Below are positions 1 through 6,239 of a DNA stretch of 7,883 nucleotides, piece after piece. Every line of letters starts with the position of its first letter. The first letter of the stretch is position 1. Source of the DNA: Alphaproteobacteria bacterium. Lineage in GTDB: Bacteria > Pseudomonadota > Alphaproteobacteria > Rhizobiales > Xanthobacteraceae. The stretch spans positions 1-7,883 of the forward strand of contig VAZL01000033.1 of the NCBI GenBank assembly GCA_005883445.1. Direction: 5' to 3'. The notes under the pieces were generated by a model. That model did no database searches, was not told where the DNA came from, and saw only the letters and a program-made list of their open reading frames with translations. The translations under genes and the position numbers were made by a program.

Positions 1-525
1 CGCGTCCGCGGCGGAAAACGGCTCTCCGGTCAAGAAGTAGCGGCGGGCTGCTCTGGCGCCGATGGCCGCGAGAACGTAAGGGCTGATCGTCGAGGGGACG
101 AGGCCGATCCGTACCTTCGAGACCGAGAACACCGCCTCTTCGGCGGCGACCGCGATATCACACGCTGCCACCAGCCCGATGCCCGCGGCGTAGGCCGCGC
201 CATTGACCTTGGCTATGGTCGGCTTTGGCAGCTCATTGAGCGCGCGCAGCATCGCGCTGATCGTTTTTGCGCTCGCCAAATTGTCCGCTTCGCTGCCCGC
301 CGCCATGCGGCGCATCCAGTCGAGATCGGCGCCGGCTGAAAACGCGACGCCACGGCCCGTGAGAACGACGATGCGCGTTTCACCGTCTGCGCCGAGCGTG
401 TTGAATGCGTCTGTCAGCGAACGGATGACAGTGTCGTCGATCGCATTGCGCACCTGCGGCCGGTTGATCGCGACGGTGGCAACGCCGCGCGCGTCCTTGG
501 CGACGATAACCGAGGGTTCGCTCAT
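1..525 (-). CDS. Enoyl-CoA hydratase/isomerase family protein, methylglutaconyl-CoA hydratase-like (partial, C-terminus outside window)
   Basis: This is a crotonase-fold enzyme; the family acts on acyl-CoA thioesters in the cytoplasm. I see 175 residues from ATG at 525, preceded by GGCGGAGG about 8 nt upstream; the C-terminal third lies beyond base 1. Both oxyanion-hole segments are visible: FSAGADLDWMRRM (62-74) and NGAAYAAGIGLVAACD (108-123). The FSAGADLDWM form and GLVPSTISPYVLAAIG (141-156) point to the methylglutaconyl-CoA/carboxygeranoyl-CoA hydratase branch (LiuC/AtuE-like, leucine or isoprenoid breakdown) rather than FadB-type hydratases. Residue 137 in VSKVRIG is Lys, where the family usually has the catalytic Glu (SEVR-type motif), so activity is uncertain. 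No leu/liu partner genes are visible; they could lie to the left. The crotonase family is certain; the exact substrate is inferred. Confidence 0.85.
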   Translation of the reverse strand, partial: MSEPSVIVAKDARGVATVAINRPQVRNAIDDTVIRSLTDAFNTLGADGETRIVVLTGRGVAFSAGADLDWMRRMAAGSEADNLASAKTISAMLRALNELPKPTIAKVNGAAYAAGIGLVAACDIAVAAEEAVFSVSKVRIGLVPSTISPYVLAAIGARAARRYFLTGEPFSAADA

Positions 526-708
526 CTCAGCGCCTCCGCCATCGCAGACTCTCAACGAATGGAATTCTCCAGACTGCACTATTTCTTGCAGCTCGCAAAC
601 CGCCATGAGGCCGCGTTGAAGCTGGTTTTGTGCGAAACCCGCATTCAGACGAGAGGCTTACGGCTGGGCCTACGCCGCTGTCCTGCGTCTCGCGTCGGAC
701 GATCGCCA

Positions 709-742
709 ATGTCACACAATCGTCATGGGCATCGAATGTAAC
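709..742 (+). promoter_or_regulatory. Possible PhoB-dependent promoter (Pho-box-like direct repeat plus -10) upstream of ppk2
   Basis: Two 7-nt half sites, ATGTCAC (709-715) and TCGTCAT (720-726), lie at the 11-nt pitch of a classical Pho box, with spacer ACAA. Each matches the CTGTCAT half site at 5 of 7 positions. A -10-like hexamer TGTAAC (737-742) begins 10 nt after the second half, the spacing known for E. coli Pho promoters, and there is no good sigma70 -35 apart from this. Transcription would start near 749, about 30 nt before the ppk2 ATG. Phosphate control of a polyphosphate enzyme would make sense, but the match is imperfect and could be chance. Confidence 0.35.
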
Positions 743-777
743 AGGTCGGAGCCAATGCCAAATCCTGGGTCCCATCC

Positions 778-1694
778 ATGACCAATGATCCGAATGCGCG
801 GTCCGATCGCATCAATGGCGAGATGCTCGACACCATCGACGAAGAACTTGAGATGGAGATCGACGACGATCGCCTGGCCAAGCTGTTGACCGAGATCGCC
901 GAGCATCCCCAGCCGGAGACGCTCGATCGTCGCGTCTACTTCAAGGAGTTGCTTCGTCTGCAAGGCGAGTTAGTGAAACTGCAGGACTGGATCGTGCACC
1001 ACAAGCTGAAGGTCGTGGTCCTCTTCGAGGGCCGCGACGCGGCGGGAAAGGGCGGGGTCATCAAGCGGATCACACAGCGCCTCAATCCGCGGATCTGCCG
1101 GGTCGCGGCGCTGCCGGCTCCCAGCGAGCGCGAACGCACCCAGTGGTATTTTCAGCGCTACGTGGCGCATCTTCCGGCCGGCGGAGAAATCGTCCTGTTC
1201 GACCGCAGCTGGTACAACCGCGCCGGCGTCGAGCAGGTGATGGGATTCTGCACGGAAGAACAATACCAGGAATTCTTCCATTCCGTTCCCGAATTCGAGC
1301 GCATGCTGGTGCGTTCGGGCATTATCCTGCTGAAGTACTGGTTTTCCATCAGCGACGAGGAGCAGCAATTTCGCTTCCTTATGCGCATCCACGATCCACT
1401 CAAGCAATGGGGAAGCTCAGTCCCATGGATGTCGAGTCGAGGGCGCGCTGGGAGCAATACACCAAAGCCAAAGAGATGATGTTGGAGCGCACCAATATCC
1501 CCGAGGCGCCGTGGTGGATCGTTGACGCCGACGACAAGAAGAAGGCGCGCCTGAACTGCATCTCGCATCTATTGAGCCAAATTCCCTATGACTACATCCA
1601 TCATCAGGAGATCCCGCTGCCGCCGCGCGTCCACAACCCCGATTATCACCGGGGACCGGTCCCCAAGCAGATGTACGTTCCGGCGATTTATTAG
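778..1694 (+). pseudogene. ppk2: Polyphosphate kinase 2 family protein, disrupted by a frameshift
   Basis: PPK2 transfers phosphate between polyphosphate and nucleoside di- or monophosphates in the cytoplasm. The first frame (from ATG 778) has a Walker A motif EGRDAAGKGG (84-93), the lid region ALPAPSERERTQWYFQRY (111-128), and Walker B-type VLFDRSWYNRAGVE (139-152), all typical of single-domain PPK2. It reads correctly to HDPLKQW (codon 211, TGG at 1408-1410). After GG at 1411-1412 the family sequence continues in another frame (KLSPMDVESRARWEQYTKAK...) through APWWIVDADDKKKARLN to the typical C-terminus PPRVHNPDY...YVPAIY and TAG at 1692-1694. As written, translation stops at 1479 with a junk tail (233 aa); joined, the protein would be about 304 aa, normal for the family. 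The break lies in a GGGG run, so either real decay or a sequencing error is possible. No strong Shine-Dalgarno precedes the ATG. It is convergent with the racemase-like gene. Confidence 0.88.
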
Positions 1695-1816
1695 GTCGCG
1701 AACTCGCGAATGACGCCGGTAGCGGATTGCCTGCGCCCCGAAGCGAGCTGATTTATCGCAAGGCGGAACAAACCACGCAGTGGCGGCCGAAAAGAATGAC
1801 CAGCGTCGCCAACGCT

Positions 1817-2554
1817 TCAGAGCGACGCCAGCAATTTGCCGAATCCGTGGATCGCGCCGGCGACCTTGCCCCGCCGCAGCGAGCTCCAGATCATTGCATT
1901 GAGCCAAGTGACCACGGTGGTATCGAGATCCTTTTCCAAGAGCTCGATATTGTGGATGCTGCCCCAGCCGCCGCATGGAATGTAAATGCCGTCGGGCTTG
2001 GTCGCGGCTGCGAGATAGGTCTTGCGCGCCACGGTATATTCGACCGGAATCGGCAGGCGTCGGATCTCGACGTTGCGTTTGATCCCCAGCGCCGCGTTGT
2101 TCGTGATCTCGATTTTCTCGGCGGCGAGATACTGGATCAGCCGATCGTTGATGAATTGTTCGAACGGCGTGGCCATGGCGAGGGTCTTGAGGTTCGCCGT
2201 GCGCATGGCATCGATCACGCTCGACATGTCGGTGATCGCGGGCAGGCCGGCGGCCTGCGACAGACGGTCGGCGAGCTCGTCGCCGAAACCCGATCCGCGC
2301 CGAACGACCGGCGGAACGCCGGACTGGTAAATGAGATCGACGTCGAAGCTCGCCAATTGCTTGGCGGCGCGTTCCATGCCCTTGATCGCCTCGTCCATGT
2401 CGTCGTCGGACAGCTGCCGGATCGTGAGCGAGACCGTCGTCATGTCGACGCCTTCGGGCACCGCCTCGTAGAACTCGAGCACCGCGCGCGGCGGAACCGG
2501 GGTCGGGAAGATCACCCCCACGTGCAACCGCCATCCGGTAAGGCCCTCAGCCAT
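1817..2554 (-). CDS. Asp/Glu racemase-superfamily enzyme, arylmalonate decarboxylase/maleate isomerase-like, single cysteine
   Basis: Cytoplasmic protein of 245 aa with no signal peptide or membrane segment; start ATG 2554 has AGGAG about 9 nt upstream. The N-terminus HVGVIFPTPVPP (11-22) and the C-terminal half GIYIPCGGWGSIHNIELLEKD (189-209) followed by TVVTWLNAMIW fit the aspartate/glutamate/hydantoin racemase superfamily, nearest in layout and length to maleate isomerase and arylmalonate decarboxylase. Cys194 is the only cysteine and sits where these enzymes carry their C-terminal-half catalytic cysteine (Cys188 in arylmalonate decarboxylase). The N-terminal-half site, where racemases and maleate isomerase have a second Cys, reads LIYQSGVPP (74-82). 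One-cysteine chemistry is therefore likelier: cofactor-free decarboxylation or a related reaction on a malonate-like or unsaturated diacid. It is the last gene of the monooxygenase/TctC block, 59 nt after the TctC stop, which suggests co-transcription. The substrate is unknown. Confidence 0.82.
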   Translation of the reverse strand: MAEGLTGWRLHVGVIFPTPVPPRAVLEFYEAVPEGVDMTTVSLTIRQLSDDDMDEAIKGMERAAKQLASFDVDLIYQSGVPPVVRRGSGFGDELADRLSQAAGLPAITDMSSVIDAMRTANLKTLAMATPFEQFINDRLIQYLAAEKIEITNNAALGIKRNVEIRRLPIPVEYTVARKTYLAAATKPDGIYIPCGGWGSIHNIELLEKDLDTTVVTWLNAMIWSSLRRGKVAGAIHGFGKLLASL

Positions 2555-2598
2555 GCTGCTGCTCCTGGTGTGAACGCGAGGTCATCTGGGTCATGGCT

Positions 2599-2618
2599 GG
2601 ATCATTTGGGGGATCATT
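2599..2618 (-). repeat. Short direct repeat at the tctC-like gene end
   Basis: AATGATCC occurs twice at a 12-nt pitch (2611-2618 and 2599-2606 on the minus strand), followed by two looser ATGACC copies nearer the next gene. The first copy contains the TGA stop of the Bug-family gene. In-frame ATG codons in this spacer run into a TGA at 2591-2593, so they do not extend the downstream enzyme. This may be only a tandem slippage remnant; no function is claimed. Confidence 0.4.
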
Positions 2619-3600
2619 GCGGGACTTTGGCGCCGGTCGCGGCGATGACCTCGCTCCATTTCTTGGTGTCCGCCGTCATCACCGCGAGCATCTCCGCGGA
2701 CGAGCTTCCGACCACGTCCAAACCCTGCTCGCCCAGGCGATCCTTGAATTTCCCATCGGCGACCGCCGTCTTGACCTCGCTCGCGAGCCGATCGACGACA
2801 TGCTGCGGCGTCTTGGCCGGCGCCAGCAATCCGAACCATCCGCTGAGCTCGTATCCCGGCACGCCTGCTTCCTGCATGGTCGGAACCTGCGGCATGAGCC
2901 TCGAGCGCGAGGGCGACGCGATCGCCAATATCTTGCCCTTGCCGCCGGCTGCCAGCGCCATGGCCGAGGGCGGGCCCGTGAACATCACGTCGACCACGCC
3001 GGCGGCGACGTCGGTCATGGCCGGCGCGGTGCCCCGGTAAGAGACCTGGGTGATGTCGGTCTTGGTCATCATCTTCAGCAATTCCATGCCGAGATGCGCC
3101 TGCGTGCCGAGCCCGATCGAGGCGTAGTTGAGCTTGCCGGGGTGCGCGCGTGCAAACGCCAGCAGCTCCTGCACGCTGTTGGCTTCGATCTTCGAGCTGG
3201 CGACGAGGACGAGATAGACTTTGGCGATGATGCTGATCGGTATGAAATCGCGGAACGGATCGTAGGCGAGGTTGGGATAAAGATTGGGGTTGACCACCAG
3301 ATTGGTGTCGACGGCCATGAACAGGGTGTAGCCGTCGGGCGCGGAGCGAGCGACCTGTCCGGCCGCGAGCCCGCCATTGGCGCCGGGCTGGTTCTCGACG
3401 ATCACCGGCTGGCGCATCGCGTAGCTCAGGCGGTCCCCCAGCGCGCGTGCGATCAGGTCGACCGCGCCGCCCGCAGGCTGGGGGAGGACGAAGCGGATGG
3501 GCTTGGACGGATAGGGCTCGTCGGCGGCCGCGCGCTCGCCCGGCGCCGCGATCAACGCGAGCAGAGACAAGCACGCCAGCGCGGTCGTGACCCGACGCAT
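2614..3600 (-). CDS. Tripartite tricarboxylate transporter-type (Bug/TctC) periplasmic substrate-binding protein
   Basis: A 328-aa periplasmic receptor that captures a carboxylate-type ligand. I start at ATG 3600 (MRRVTTALACLSLLALIAAP...), which gives a clear Sec signal peptide with cleavage near AAA|DEPYPSKP (residue 26); GAGG lies about 10 nt upstream. The open frame extends further up, but only as low-complexity sequence antisense to nothing sensible. Family hallmarks in order: KPIRFVLPQPAGGAVDLIARAL (33-54), ENQPGANGGLAAG (69-81), NYASIGLGTQAHLGMELLK (158-176), YRGTAPAMTDVAAG (188-201), and VPTMQEAGVPGYE...WFGLLAPAKTP (239-265). No TctA or TctB membrane subunits are nearby, so it is an orphan Bug protein, which is common in this family. 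It begins 14 nt after the monooxygenase stop, so it is almost surely co-transcribed and may supply or sense that enzyme's substrate or product. Confidence 0.93.
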   Translation of the reverse strand: MRRVTTALACLSLLALIAAPGERAAADEPYPSKPIRFVLPQPAGGAVDLIARALGDRLSYAMRQPVIVENQPGANGGLAAGQVARSAPDGYTLFMAVDTNLVVNPNLYPNLAYDPFRDFIPISIIAKVYLVLVASSKIEANSVQELLAFARAHPGKLNYASIGLGTQAHLGMELLKMMTKTDITQVSYRGTAPAMTDVAAGVVDVMFTGPPSAMALAAGGKGKILAIASPSRSRLMPQVPTMQEAGVPGYELSGWFGLLAPAKTPQHVVDRLASEVKTAVADGKFKDRLGEQGLDVVGSSSAEMLAVMTADTKKWSEVIAATGAKVPQ

Positions 3601-3614
3601 TGCCGGGATACCTC

Positions 3615-4817
3615 TTAGGCCACCGCCGCGCCGCCCACGCGCGACGGCATCGCCGCAGCGCGTGACGTCTGCGCCGGCGCGAACGGCGCGCGCAATCCCG
3701 CCTGCACCATCAGCGGAAGCACCTCCGCGTTCCACTGCGCGAGCTCTTCCTTGTATCTGACCCAGGAGATCAGGCAGCCATCGACCCCGATATCAGCGAG
3801 CTTGCCGAGCTCGTCGACGATCTGTTCCGCTGTTCCCACCAGTGGGTAGCCGCCGTGACCGGCGATGAAATGCGCCTTGTGTCCGTCCAGCGTCTTGGCG
3901 TCCAGCGTCTGATTGTGCAGCCCGAAGATCTTCAGGAGATTGCCGGCGGCTTCCCAGTCGCCCTTCTCGTAGACGTAATAGTTGAGATAATCCTTGGCCT
4001 CCTTCTCGCTCTCCCGGCAGACGACGTAGACGTGGATCCAAATCCGCGTTTCGCGCCCATGCGCGCGGGCCATTTGCTTGAGATGATCGATCTGCGCCTT
4101 CGCGCATTCGAGGTAAGTGCGGTCCTTGAGGATGACGAAATTCATGTCGCAGTAGCGCGTGGTGAAGTCTTGCGCCGCCGGCGATCCGCCGGCGTTCATG
4201 ATCGGGGGATGGGGCTTCTGCAGCGGCTTGGGCTGGCTCCAGACCGCGGCGGCATTGAAGCTCTCGCTGGTGAAATCGAACTCGTCGTCCTGCGTCCATG
4301 CGCGGCGCACGAAATCGAGCCATTCGGTGGCGTATTTGTAGCGATCGTCGTGCGGGCGCATGTGGGCGCCGAACATGTCGAATTCATTCTTGAACCATCC
4401 GCACACCACGTTCATGGCGAAGCGGCCGCCGGTCACGTGATCGATGGTGGCCGCCATCTTGGCCACCATCAGCGGGTGCACCAGGGGCACGTGGACGGTG
4501 GCGAGCACGGTGCAATAGTTGGTCACCGCGCCGATCGCCGACGCCCAGGTGAAGCTCTCGAAGGTGCAATTGTTGAAGTTCGACGGCCCGCCGTAGCCCT
4601 TCCAGCGCCCGACCGGCAGCAGCGCCTCCATGCCGGCGCGATCCACCGCCTGCGCGATGTCCTTGGTGTCGGGCCAGTTGAGCTTCCAGGCCTCCGGCAC
4701 GGTGGTGATGGTGGAGCCATGGCTGCAATTGAAGGCCATGACTCCGAGTTTCATGCGGTTGCCGCCGAACAGCCGCGCGCGGGCGGTATAGTCGTGAGCG
4801 AGTGTGGCAGAGCTCAT
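3615..4817 (-). CDS. FMN-dependent luciferase-like monooxygenase (LLM class, RutA/SfnG-type)
   Basis: A flavin-dependent two-component-type oxygenase of 400 aa from ATG 4817 (AAGG-GCGAG-like site upstream); an upstream ATG at 4907 would place the start inside the palindromic repeat. The sequence carries the core of the group that includes pyrimidine oxygenase RutA and dimethylsulfone monooxygenase SfnG: KLGVMAFNCSHG (23-34), LLPVGRWKGYGG (66-77) with the following N/E-rich FNNCTFESFTWAS (81-93), ATIDHVTGGRFAMNVVCGW (123-141) for FMN phosphate binding, HDDRYKYATEW (156-166), QPKPLQKPHPPIMNAGGSPAA (195-215) and the C-terminal LVGTAEQIVDELGKLADIGVDG (326-347). It would need reduced FMN from a separate reductase, which is not in this window. 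The tail after residue 380 is Ala/Arg-rich and non-conserved. It is first in a block with a Bug binding protein and a racemase-superfamily enzyme, which suggests catabolism of a small heterocycle, amide or sulfur compound. The substrate is not determinable from sequence. Confidence 0.92.
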   Translation of the reverse strand: MSSATLAHDYTARARLFGGNRMKLGVMAFNCSHGSTITTVPEAWKLNWPDTKDIAQAVDRAGMEALLPVGRWKGYGGPSNFNNCTFESFTWASAIGAVTNYCTVLATVHVPLVHPLMVAKMAATIDHVTGGRFAMNVVCGWFKNEFDMFGAHMRPHDDRYKYATEWLDFVRRAWTQDDEFDFTSESFNAAAVWSQPKPLQKPHPPIMNAGGSPAAQDFTTRYCDMNFVILKDRTYLECAKAQIDHLKQMARAHGRETRIWIHVYVVCRESEKEAKDYLNYYVYEKGDWEAAGNLLKIFGLHNQTLDAKTLDGHKAHFIAGHGGYPLVGTAEQIVDELGKLADIGVDGCLISWVRYKEELAQWNAEVLPLMVQAGLRAPFAPAQTSRAAAMPSRVGGAAVA

Positions 4818-4848
4818 GGTTTCTCGCCTTTGTTGCTGAGTACTCGCG

Positions 4849-4957
4849 CGTCGTTCCCGCGAAAGCGGAACCCATATTCCAGAGGCGGCGGTTATGGGTC
4901 GCCGCAACGGGGTCCCGACGACGCGAGCGTCGCGGGGTGCCCCTCGCGGGGACGACG
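4849..4957. repeat. Palindromic intergenic repeat element (~110 bp)
   Basis: The outer arms are CGTCGTTCCCGCGA (4849-4862) and TCGCGGGGACGACG (4944-4957), inverted repeats matching at 13 of 14 positions. Inside are ACCCATA (4870-4876) with its exact inverse TATGGGT (4893-4899), and a perfect stem CGACGC-GA-GCGTCG (4919-4932). This architecture (GTCGT-CCCGCGA arms, ACCCATA/TATGGGT inner pair, about 110 bp) resembles dispersed repeats I remember from Bradyrhizobium-type genomes. It fills most of the 169-nt gap between the ABC binding-protein gene and the monooxygenase gene. The transcript could fold strongly, so it may stabilise mRNA or attenuate read-through. A perfect 10-bp palindrome TCGATATCGA (4975-4984) lies just after the binding-protein stop. 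No coding sequence is present here. Confidence 0.75.
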
Positions 4958-4986
4958 GCTTCCCGGTTGAAGAGTCGATATCGAGT

Positions 4987-6156
4987 TCACCACTTCATCG
5001 GGCATTCCTGGTGATAGGGGTCCTGCCAGTCTTTGATCGCGGTGTCCTTCAGCGCGGCCTTCAGATTTCCGTTCTCGTCCTTCTTCACCTCCATGATGTA
5101 GAGGTTCTGGATCGGGAAGTGGTTGTTGTTGAACTTGAACGCGCCGCGCACCGATTGGAAGTTGGCCTTGCGCAGCGCGGCGCGCACGGCGTCCTTGTTC
5201 TCGATCTTGCCGCCCACATCCGCAACCGCCGAGTCGATGAGTTTGATGGCGTCGTAGCCGAGCGCAGCGAAGGTGGCGGGCAGGCGGTTGTACTTCGCGG
5301 TAAACGAGGCGACGAACTTCTTGTTCGCCGCGTTGTCGAGGTCGGCCGTCCAGTTCGTGCCCATGATCACGCCGAGCGCGGCATCCCCTTGCGCCGGAAA
5401 CGTCAGCGGGTTCGCGACGGGGTCTTCGGTGTAGAACGGTAGCTGGTGTTGCAGGCCTGCCTGCGCGTACTGCTTGACGAAGGCGACGCCGCCGGCGCCC
5501 ACCAGGAAGGCGAACACCGCGTCGGGCTTTTCGGCGCGGATGCGGGCGATCTCGGGCGCGAAGTCGAGCTGGGTCAGCGGCGTATAGACCGGGCCGATAG
5601 CCTTGCCTTTGAAGTAGCGGATGGCGGCGCCGACGTGCTCATAGCCGGCCTGATAATCCGCCCCGAGGAAGAACGCGCTCTTGACGCCCTTGTCGGTCAT
5701 GTACTTGCCGACGGCCGCCGGCCAGTCGTCGTTCGAGAACGAGACGAAGAAGCCGTTCGGGTGGCATTCCTTGCCCGCGAATTGCAACGGTCCCGCCAGC
5801 GCGCCGACCGCGAAGATGCCGGCGTCGACGAACGACTTGAACACCGGAATGAGCGTGTTCGAGGCGCCGAGCCCGGTGACGAAGTCGACTTTGGCGTCGT
5901 CGATGAGCTTCGAGGCTCCCTGCACCGCTTCGGCCGGGTTGGTCTTGTCGTCGACCACCGTGTACTTGACCGGCAGACCGCCGAGCTTGTTGCTGAGCTC
6001 TTCGAGGGCGAGATCGATGCCGCGCTTGGTTTCGGTGCCTGCGGGCGAAATCGGGCCGCTGAGTTGCGTGAGGTTGCCGAGCTTGACCTGGTCGGCAGCC
6101 TGCGTCCCCGTGCAAAGGGCAAGCAACGTCGTTGAGGCTAGAGCAATTCGTCGCAT
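4987..6156 (-). CDS. Branched-chain amino acid/aromatic-type ABC transporter periplasmic substrate-binding protein
   Basis: A 389-aa Peripla_BP_6 (Leu/Ile/Val-binding fold) receptor for the adjacent Liv-type importer. I start at ATG 6156, which has a near-perfect GGGAGG 8 nt upstream and yields a Sec signal peptide MRRIALASTTLLALCTGTQA|ADQVKLG; there is no proper lipobox. Family features: KLGNLTQLSGPISPAGTETKRGIDLALEE with the S-G-P ligand loop (25-53), DDKTNPAEAVQGASKLIDDAKVD (69-91), VDFVTGLGASNT (90-101), the hinge region DYQAGYEH (167-174), and TPLTQLDFAPEIARIRAEKPDAVFAF (192-217). Two cysteines remain in the mature protein, Cys131 (GKECHPNGFF) and Cys385 (HQECPMKW), and could form a disulfide. 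The C-terminal CPMKW and the relatives I recall suggest ligands such as amides or aromatic acids as well as branched-chain amino acids; this is inference. It follows livF by 83 nt. Confidence 0.92.
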   Translation of the reverse strand: MRRIALASTTLLALCTGTQAADQVKLGNLTQLSGPISPAGTETKRGIDLALEELSNKLGGLPVKYTVVDDKTNPAEAVQGASKLIDDAKVDFVTGLGASNTLIPVFKSFVDAGIFAVGALAGPLQFAGKECHPNGFFVSFSNDDWPAAVGKYMTDKGVKSAFFLGADYQAGYEHVGAAIRYFKGKAIGPVYTPLTQLDFAPEIARIRAEKPDAVFAFLVGAGGVAFVKQYAQAGLQHQLPFYTEDPVANPLTFPAQGDAALGVIMGTNWTADLDNAANKKFVASFTAKYNRLPATFAALGYDAIKLIDSAVADVGGKIENKDAVRAALRKANFQSVRGAFKFNNNHFPIQNLYIMEVKKDENGNLKAALKDTAIKDWQDPYHQECPMKW

Positions 6157-6205
6157 CGTCGTTTCCTCCCTCTGGCGCTCTTTTGATTGCAACGCTTTGG
6201 CAAAC

Positions 6206-6233
6206 CTTATCATCGAGCAGCAAGCCAGTTCAA
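6206..6233 (-). promoter_or_regulatory. Possible sigma70-like promoter for the ABC binding-protein gene
   Basis: In the 83-nt gap between livF and the binding-protein gene, reading the minus strand, TTGAAC (6233-6228) and GATAAG (6211-6206) are separated by 16 nt. Each matches its consensus hexamer at 4 of 6 positions. A start near 6199 would leave about 40 nt of leader containing the strong GGGAGG ribosome binding site. Extra transcription of the receptor gene relative to the ATPases is common in Liv-type loci, but this prediction rests on a weak match alone. Confidence 0.3.
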
Positions 6234-6239
6234 ACGTGG

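Noticed and set aside
559..741. Plus-strand 60-codon frame beginning MEFSRLHYFLQLAN, like the start of a LysR-type regulator
   Set aside because: Only the first ~14 residues look LysR-like; no helix-turn-helix continuation follows and no ribosome site precedes it. Probably chance, or at best a short remnant.
1695..1816. Convergent gap with TCGCGA-AC-TCGCGA dyad (1696-1709) as a terminator
   Set aside because: Loop is only two bases and no T-run follows on either strand, so it is not a convincing intrinsic terminator.
1727..3040. Long plus-strand open frame of 437 codons
   Set aside because: Lies antisense to the racemase-like and Bug-family genes, has no family resemblance, and results from GC-rich third-position bias.
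3855..4970. Long plus-strand open frame of 371 codons opposite the monooxygenase
   Set aside because: Antisense shadow of a well-conserved gene and runs into the palindromic repeat.
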